Shown piece by piece: positions 5,722-8,650 of a stretch of DNA of 8,650 nt. Under the pieces are notes generated by a model. It was not told where the DNA came from. It searched no databases and was given only the letters and a program-made list of their open reading frames with translations. This stretch comes from Dehalococcoidia bacterium (GTDB lineage Bacteria > Chloroflexota > Dehalococcoidia > Dehalococcoidales > UBA1222): positions 1 through 8,650 of the forward strand of contig WRHS01000050.1 of assembly GCA_009783135.1 (NCBI GenBank), given 5' to 3'. The position numbers and the translations under genes are program-made. How positions within the stretch are numbered: the stretch's first letter is position 1; every line of letters begins with the position of its first letter.

Positions 5722-6954
5722 ATGGGATTTGCGACTATTGAGGAAGCTATTGCTGATATTAGGGCCGGCAGATTTGTTATCGTGGTCGATGATGAATGCC
5801 GCGAGAATGAAGGCGACCTTATCATGGCTGCCGAAAAAGTGACGCCTGAGGCAGTCAATTATATGGCGGTGCATGCTCGTGGTCTTATCTGTGCACCTAT
5901 GACTGGCGAGCGGCTGGATGCGCTTAATATCCCCCTTATGGTAGATGAAAACACTTCGGCGCATTCCACGGCGTTCACTATCTCTGTTGAGGCAAAACAT
6001 GGCGTGACAACCGGTATTTCGGCACAAGACCGTGCTGTTACGCTTCAGGTGCTCATTGACCCTGACAGCAAGCCGGATGACATTGCCAGGCCCGGGCACA
6101 TATTCCCTCTGCGTGCCCGCGATGGTGGCGTGCTGGTGAGGGCAGGGCATACCGAAACTACAGTGGACTTGGCGCGGCTGGCAGGGTTGTATCCTGCAGG
6201 GGTGTGTTGTGAGATTATGAATGAGGACGGCAGCATGGCGCGCTTGCCGCAACTTGAAATACAGGCTCAGAAGCTTGGGCTGAAAATCATAACTGTGGCA
6301 GATCTTATTGCCTACAGGCGTCGTCATGATAAGCTTGCGCATATGGTTACGGAAACCAAGTTACCGACGTGTTATGGTGAGTTTCGTGCACTTGCGTATA
6401 AAAGCGATATTGAGCCTGGTGAGCATTTGGCGCTGGTTATGGGCGATATACAAAAAGGCGCGCCTGTGTTGGTGCGCGTACATAGCGAATGTCTCACGGG
6501 AGATGTCTTTGGTAGCCAGCGTTGTGACTGCGGAGAGCAATTGGATATTGCCATGAAAATGGTGGCCGATGGGGGGCGCGGGGTGATTTTGTATATGCGG
6601 CAGGAAGGGCGCGGCATAGGCTTCCATAATAAGCTGCGTGCATATGCAGAACAGGACAAAGGACTTGATACAGTAGAGGCCAATATCAAATTAGGTTTTG
6701 GAGCGGATCTTCGCGATTATGGTATTGGGGCGCAGATATTGGCTGATATTGGGCTGAATGAAATTCGCCTGATGACAAATAACCCCAAGAAAGTGGTGGG
6801 TCTTGAGGGATATGGGTTGAAAGTAGTGGAGATAGTGTCTATTATTGTACCACCTAATCCGCATAATCGCAGATATTTGGAAACTAAGCAATCCAAAATG
6901 GGTCATATATTGAAAATAACAGATGATGCACCGGACAGTTGTACGGTCAAATAA
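5722..6954 (+). CDS. ribBA: Bifunctional 3,4-dihydroxy-2-butanone 4-phosphate synthase / GTP cyclohydrolase II
   Basis: This fusion supplies both precursors of the riboflavin pathway. Residues 1 to about 205 are DHBP synthase: acidic loop DDECRENEGD (23-32), NTSAHSTAFT, GVTTGISAQDR, RPGHIFPLRA and the AGHTE motif with His143. Cys26 replaces the common Asp of DDEDRENEGD, a position I recall as variable. Residues from about 210 are GTP cyclohydrolase II: zinc ligands Cys257, Cys268 and Cys270 in HSECLTGD and GSQRCDCGEQL, then YMRQEGRGIG, the NKLRAYA segment, DTVEAN, LRDYGIGAQI and RLMTNNPKK. All catalytic elements look intact, so both halves should be active. ATG at 5722 follows GAGG by 5 nt. 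It lies 26 nt after ribE. Confidence 0.97.
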   Translation: MGFATIEEAIADIRAGRFVIVVDDECRENEGDLIMAAEKVTPEAVNYMAVHARGLICAPMTGERLDALNIPLMVDENTSAHSTAFTISVEAKHGVTTGISAQDRAVTLQVLIDPDSKPDDIARPGHIFPLRARDGGVLVRAGHTETTVDLARLAGLYPAGVCCEIMNEDGSMARLPQLEIQAQKLGLKIITVADLIAYRRRHDKLAHMVTETKLPTCYGEFRALAYKSDIEPGEHLALVMGDIQKGAPVLVRVHSECLTGDVFGSQRCDCGEQLDIAMKMVADGGRGVILYMRQEGRGIGFHNKLRAYAEQDKGLDTVEANIKLGFGADLRDYGIGAQILADIGLNEIRLMTNNPKKVVGLEGYGLKVVEIVSIIVPPNPHNRRYLETKQSKMGHILKITDDAPDSCTVK

Positions 6955-6960
6955 GGAGGA
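6953..6960 (+). promoter_or_regulatory. Strong ribosome-binding site of ribH overlapping the ribBA stop
   Basis: AAGGAGGA overlaps the TAA of ribBA (6952-6954) and lies 5 nt before the ribH ATG. It is the strongest Shine-Dalgarno in the window and fits the high dose needed for a multimeric (icosahedral or pentameric) lumazine synthase. It decides the start against the in-frame ATG at 6939. Confidence 0.8.
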
Positions 6961-6965
6961 ACTAC

Positions 6966-7433
6966 ATGAGCAAAACATTTGAAGGTAATTTGGCAGGTGA
7001 AGGGCTGAAATTCGCCGTAGTTGTCTCGCGTTTCAATGAGTTCATCAGCGAGCGCTTGCTTGACGGAGCAAAGGATGCGCTTTTACGCCATGGCGTGAGT
7101 GCCGACAGCTGCGACATTGCATGGACGCCGGGGGCTTTTGAAATACCGCTGGCGGCTCTTAAAATGGCCCAGACAGGCAATTATAGCGCAGTTATCTGCT
7201 TGGGTGCGGTTATTCGTGGTGGCACGCCGCATTTTGAGTATGTGGCATCTGAACTTAACAAAGGTATTGCCAGCATTTCATTGCAGACAGGGGTGCCGAT
7301 TATCAACGGCGTCATAACTGCAGACACGTTGGAGCAGGCAATTGAGCGCGCCGGAACCAAGATGGGCAACAAGGGCTTTGATGCGGCCGTTTCAGCTATT
7401 GAAATGGGTAACCTGCTGAAGAATATCGGCTAA
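6966..7433 (+). CDS. ribH: 6,7-dimethyl-8-ribityllumazine synthase
   Basis: RibH condenses 5-amino-6-ribitylaminouracil with 3,4-dihydroxy-2-butanone 4-phosphate to give lumazine, the substrate of RibE. The 155-residue length is normal. Visible signatures are VVSRFNEFIS (substrate-binding Phe near 23), WTPGAFEIPLA (53-63), CLGAVIRGGTPHFEYV with the catalytic His89, and GVITADTLEQAIERAG followed by GNKGFDAA. ATG at 6966 is set by the AAGGAGGA immediately upstream. It is the last gene of the rib operon, 11 nt after ribBA, and is followed by hairpins at 7438-7470 and 7465-7570 that could end the transcript. Confidence 0.96.
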   Translation: MSKTFEGNLAGEGLKFAVVVSRFNEFISERLLDGAKDALLRHGVSADSCDIAWTPGAFEIPLAALKMAQTGNYSAVICLGAVIRGGTPHFEYVASELNKGIASISLQTGVPIINGVITADTLEQAIERAGTKMGNKGFDAAVSAIEMGNLLKNIG

Positions 7434-7437
7434 CCAT

Positions 7438-7470
7438 AGGGTAGCTGATTATATTTACAGTAGCTACTTT
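7438..7470 (+). terminator. Candidate terminator after ribH
   Basis: GTAGCT (7441-7446) pairs with AGCTAC (7462-7467), extendable on both sides by G-T pairs to about ten pairs, and the 3' side runs into CTTTGTTG. It begins just after the ribH stop (7431-7433). The T-tract is short and the stem AT-rich, so it would be a weak terminator. It overlaps the base of the larger stem-loop at 7465-7570, so the two folds compete. Confidence 0.35.
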
Positions 7471-7570
7471 GTTGTCGCGACAGGCAGGCAAGTCCTGAGT
7501 TCATTAGGGTGTGTATTGATAAAAGTTATGGTTGCCCTATTGTATGCCTGCGTGGTGCGTCGGCAGGGTA
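7465..7570 (+). ncRNA. Long imperfect stem-loop in the ribH downstream region (possible structured RNA or attenuator)
   Basis: Pairing by hand, 7465-7490 folds against 7545-7570: of 26 opposed positions, 18 are Watson-Crick, 5 are G-U and 3 are mismatches. The core is GCAGGCA / TGCCTGC. Above an asymmetric bulge, TAGGG (7505-7509) pairs with CCCTA (7535-7539), extended by two G-U pairs. The 3' arm runs into TATTTTCCTTT, so the structure could terminate read-through from ribH. No promoter of its own was recognised. An independent RNA gene is therefore unproven, and I do not recognise a known RNA family. Confidence 0.35.
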
Positions 7571-7577
7571 TTTTCCT

Positions 7578-7607
7578 TTGACACTTATGAATTGCCTCAC
7601 TTATAAT
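7578..7607 (+). promoter_or_regulatory. Consensus sigma70-type promoter for the 70-codon gene and bioY
   Basis: TTGACA (7578-7583) and TATAAT (7602-7607), both perfect, are separated by 18 bp. Transcription should start near 7614, about 23 nt before the ATG at 7637. This is the best promoter match in the window, and it gives the downstream pair a start independent of the rib operon. Confidence 0.8.
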
Positions 7608-7636
7608 GTGGCTATTCTGAACCAGAGGGAGCGACG

Positions 7637-7849
7637 ATGGCAAAAGATATGAAAGGGAAAGAACCTCCTACTTTGGAAAACCTGCGTCAGCGCTTGGACA
7701 TGTTTGATGACAGGCTTGATAATATTGATTCCATGGTTTCTGCCGTCATTGAGCGTGTTATGAATCAGGCCGTTTCCATCAATACGGTGTGTGCACACTG
7801 CGGGAGAAATGTTGAGGTTGCTCTTATTGGCGTGCGTAAGCCCCGTTAG
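7637..7849 (+). CDS. Small conserved-looking protein with a CxxC knuckle, function unknown
   Basis: A 70-residue protein whose family I cannot name with certainty. It starts at ATG 7637, 5 nt after GAGGGAG and behind a consensus promoter, which strongly supports expression. The N-terminus is charged (MAKDMKGKE). Residues about 12-43 (LENLRQRLDMFDDRLDNIDSM in part) carry hydrophobics every three or four positions, as in a short amphipathic helix or coiled coil. A single CAHCG (Cys52, Cys55) follows, resembling half of a zinc ribbon, then a short beta-like VEVALIG and a basic end. One CxxC could bind zinc only through dimerisation or a partner; redox or structural roles are also possible. bioY follows 34 nt later and is probably cotranscribed. 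Confidence 0.8.
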   Translation: MAKDMKGKEPPTLENLRQRLDMFDDRLDNIDSMVSAVIERVMNQAVSINTVCAHCGRNVEVALIGVRKPR

Positions 7850-7883
7850 ATATCAATCGGTTCATATGTTTTTTGAGGTATAT

Positions 7884-8477
7884 ATGCAGAGTATTACAGC
7901 TGTGTTTGGTCGGTTTCGCTACGGCGCGTTTTATTGGCGTTGTCAGGCTAGTTTGCCTTGGAAAATTACCAGTGCCGTTCTGACGGCAGGGTTAATTGGA
8001 GTGCTGGCACAGGTGCGCGTTCCTTTCTTTCCCGTGCCTTTGACTGGTCAAACTTTTGGCGTAATTATGGCTGGTGTAATGCTAGGACGCAGGTGGGGCG
8101 GCGTAAGTATGCTGATTTATGCTGCGTTGGGTTTGGCTGGCGTGCCTTGGTTTACCGGTGCTATGAGTGGATTTACCCCAACAAGCGGCTATTTGCTTGG
8201 TTTTGTATTTGCGACATTGTTCTTGGGTTACTTCGTTGACCGCAAGCCTGAATATTGTGGCTTTAGCAAAATGTTTGGGCTGATGCTTATTGCCAGTTTG
8301 GTGCTGATATATTTGCCGGGCGTGTTGTGGTTGGGTTTTTGGATGCATAATACAGGCGGCACAGCTACGATTACATCTGTTTTTGTTGCCGGAGTGTTAC
8401 CTTTCATTGCCGGAGACGTGTTGAAATCTGCGCTGGCAGCAGCACTGGCGCGTTTTGCTTTGCCCAATCGTCTTTAG
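7884..8477 (+). CDS. bioY: BioY, biotin-specific S component of an ECF transporter
   Basis: BioY is the membrane subunit that binds biotin and, with an EcfA-EcfA'-EcfT energising module, imports it. The 197-residue protein has about six hydrophobic segments (near 27-45, 53-70, 73-90, 98-118, 130-152, 164-190). The family signature is clear: VPFFPVPLTGQTFGVIMAGVMLG, WGGVSMLIYAALGLAGVPWF, then a GF-TPTSGYLLGF block (usually GPTGGY) and a C-terminal FIAGDVLKSALAAALA. ATG at 7884 is chosen because GAGG (7875-7878) lies 5 nt ahead; the in-frame ATGs at 7791 and 7866 lack a Shine-Dalgarno and the former overlaps the upstream gene. No ECF ATPase or T subunit and no biotin synthesis genes are nearby, so the energising module would be encoded elsewhere. 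Confidence 0.95.
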   Translation: MQSITAVFGRFRYGAFYWRCQASLPWKITSAVLTAGLIGVLAQVRVPFFPVPLTGQTFGVIMAGVMLGRRWGGVSMLIYAALGLAGVPWFTGAMSGFTPTSGYLLGFVFATLFLGYFVDRKPEYCGFSKMFGLMLIASLVLIYLPGVLWLGFWMHNTGGTATITSVFVAGVLPFIAGDVLKSALAAALARFALPNRL

Positions 8478-8506
8478 AGGCAAGCGATTGACGGTATTTT
8501 GCCTCT
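8476..8506 (+). terminator. Hairpin overlapping the bioY stop, likely terminator
   Basis: AGAGGCAA (8476-8483) is exactly complementary to TTGCCTCT (8499-8506) across a 15-nt loop. It starts inside the bioY TAG. No T-run follows (CATGTAAG), so strong intrinsic termination is uncertain. Confidence 0.4.
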
Positions 8507-8516
8507 CATGTAAGAT
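8488..8516 (+). promoter_or_regulatory. Candidate promoter of the tRNA-Val gene
   Basis: TTGACG (8488-8493, five of six) is followed after 17 bp by TAAGAT (8511-8516, four of six). Transcription would start near 8523, a few bases before the tRNA. GATAAT (8514-8519) is a better -10 hexamer but leaves a 20-bp spacer. The -35 box lies in the loop of the bioY hairpin. Confidence 0.5.
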
Positions 8517-8526
8517 AATGCACTAA

Positions 8527-8603
8527 GGGTGGTTAGCTCAGTTGGTTAGAGCGCAGCGTTGACATCGCTGAGGTCAGAGGTTCGAGACCTCTACTACCCA
8601 CCA
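8527..8603 (+). tRNA. tRNA-Val (anticodon GAC), CCA encoded
   Basis: The 77-nt gene folds as a complete cloverleaf. The acceptor stem is GGGTGGT / ACTACCC with one G-U pair, and the D arm is GCTC-AGTTGGTTA-GAGC. The anticodon arm is CAGCG-TTGACAT-CGCTG, with GAC at positions 34-36 after the invariant T33. The variable loop is AGGTC and the T arm is AGAGG-TTCGAGA-CCTCT. The discriminator A and a genomically encoded CCA follow (8600-8603). GAC reads Val GUC/GUU codons. Confidence 0.97.
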
Positions 8604-8650
8604 CTTATCTTTCTGCTAAAATGCGTAGCGCGGGCTTTTGTTTTCAGTTC
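8604..8650. other. Right-edge sequence without a gene
   Basis: The 47 bases after the tRNA hold no recognisable gene. A T-rich stretch (CTTTTGTTTT, 8635-8644) after a GC-rich patch could end the tRNA transcript, but I see no convincing stem before it. Confidence 0.3.

Noticed and set aside
7473..7482. TGTCGCGACA palindrome as a separate operator (LexA-like or similar)
   Set aside because: It does not match a regulator site I know, and most of it is accounted for by the larger stem-loop.
7791..7883. Upstream starts of bioY at 7791 and 7866
   Set aside because: Neither has a Shine-Dalgarno and 7791 lies inside the preceding gene; ATG at 7884 has GAGG at ideal spacing.
1..8650. CRISPR array, insertion sequence, prophage, toxin-antitoxin or defence system
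   Set aside because: No spaced direct repeats, transposase, integrase or defence-type proteins were found; gene order and style are those of core chromosome.

Overview
The window is a bacterial chromosomal segment of compact housekeeping genes. It holds ten protein-coding genes, one tRNA gene and short intergenic regions, with no sign of a phage, plasmid or insertion sequence. The lineage is inferred from gene content and protein style: an endonuclease-type MutL, a PyrE with a C-terminal CPLC motif, a SIMPL lipoprotein, a ribD-ribE-ribBA-ribH operon and an isolated bioY. Together these suggest Chloroflexota, most likely a Dehalococcoidia-like anaerobe. No marker gene in the window proves this.

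Layout. Bases 1-1445 (+) are the 3' five-sixths or so of mutL, running off the left edge. It converges on a leftward lepB-pyrE pair (pyrE 1524-2111; lepB 2222-2848, with an orphaned 3' tail at 2126-2221). A divergent promoter region (2849-3102) separates lepB from a rightward SIMPL-domain lipoprotein gene (3103-3807), which is followed by a 30-bp perfect palindrome. Next is the riboflavin operon: ribD (3955-5055), ribE (5069-5695), ribBA (5722-6954) and ribH (6966-7433). A 203-bp intergenic region follows, containing a long imperfect stem-loop and then a consensus sigma70-type promoter that drives a 70-codon unknown gene (7637-7849) and bioY (7884-8477). A tRNA-Val(GAC) gene (8527-8603) lies near the right edge.

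Function. The four rib genes cover GTP and ribulose-5-phosphate to riboflavin apart from the dephosphorylation step that many bacteria leave to unspecific phosphatases. No FMN riboswitch is visible ahead of ribD. A compact inverted repeat resembling, but not matching, the HrcA/CIRCE operator overlaps the putative ribD promoter. BioY suggests biotin uptake through an ECF transporter.

The most notable observation is lepB (signal peptidase I). Its reading frame is interrupted by an in-frame TAG exactly where a Trp codon is expected. After that TAG the same frame continues for 31 codons encoding a typical signal peptidase C-terminus, ending 14 bp before pyrE. Two box E residues just before the TAG are also unusual. 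This looks like a recent nonsense mutation or early decay, or a base-call error. Recoding is less likely, because TAG is an ordinary stop in several neighbouring genes.
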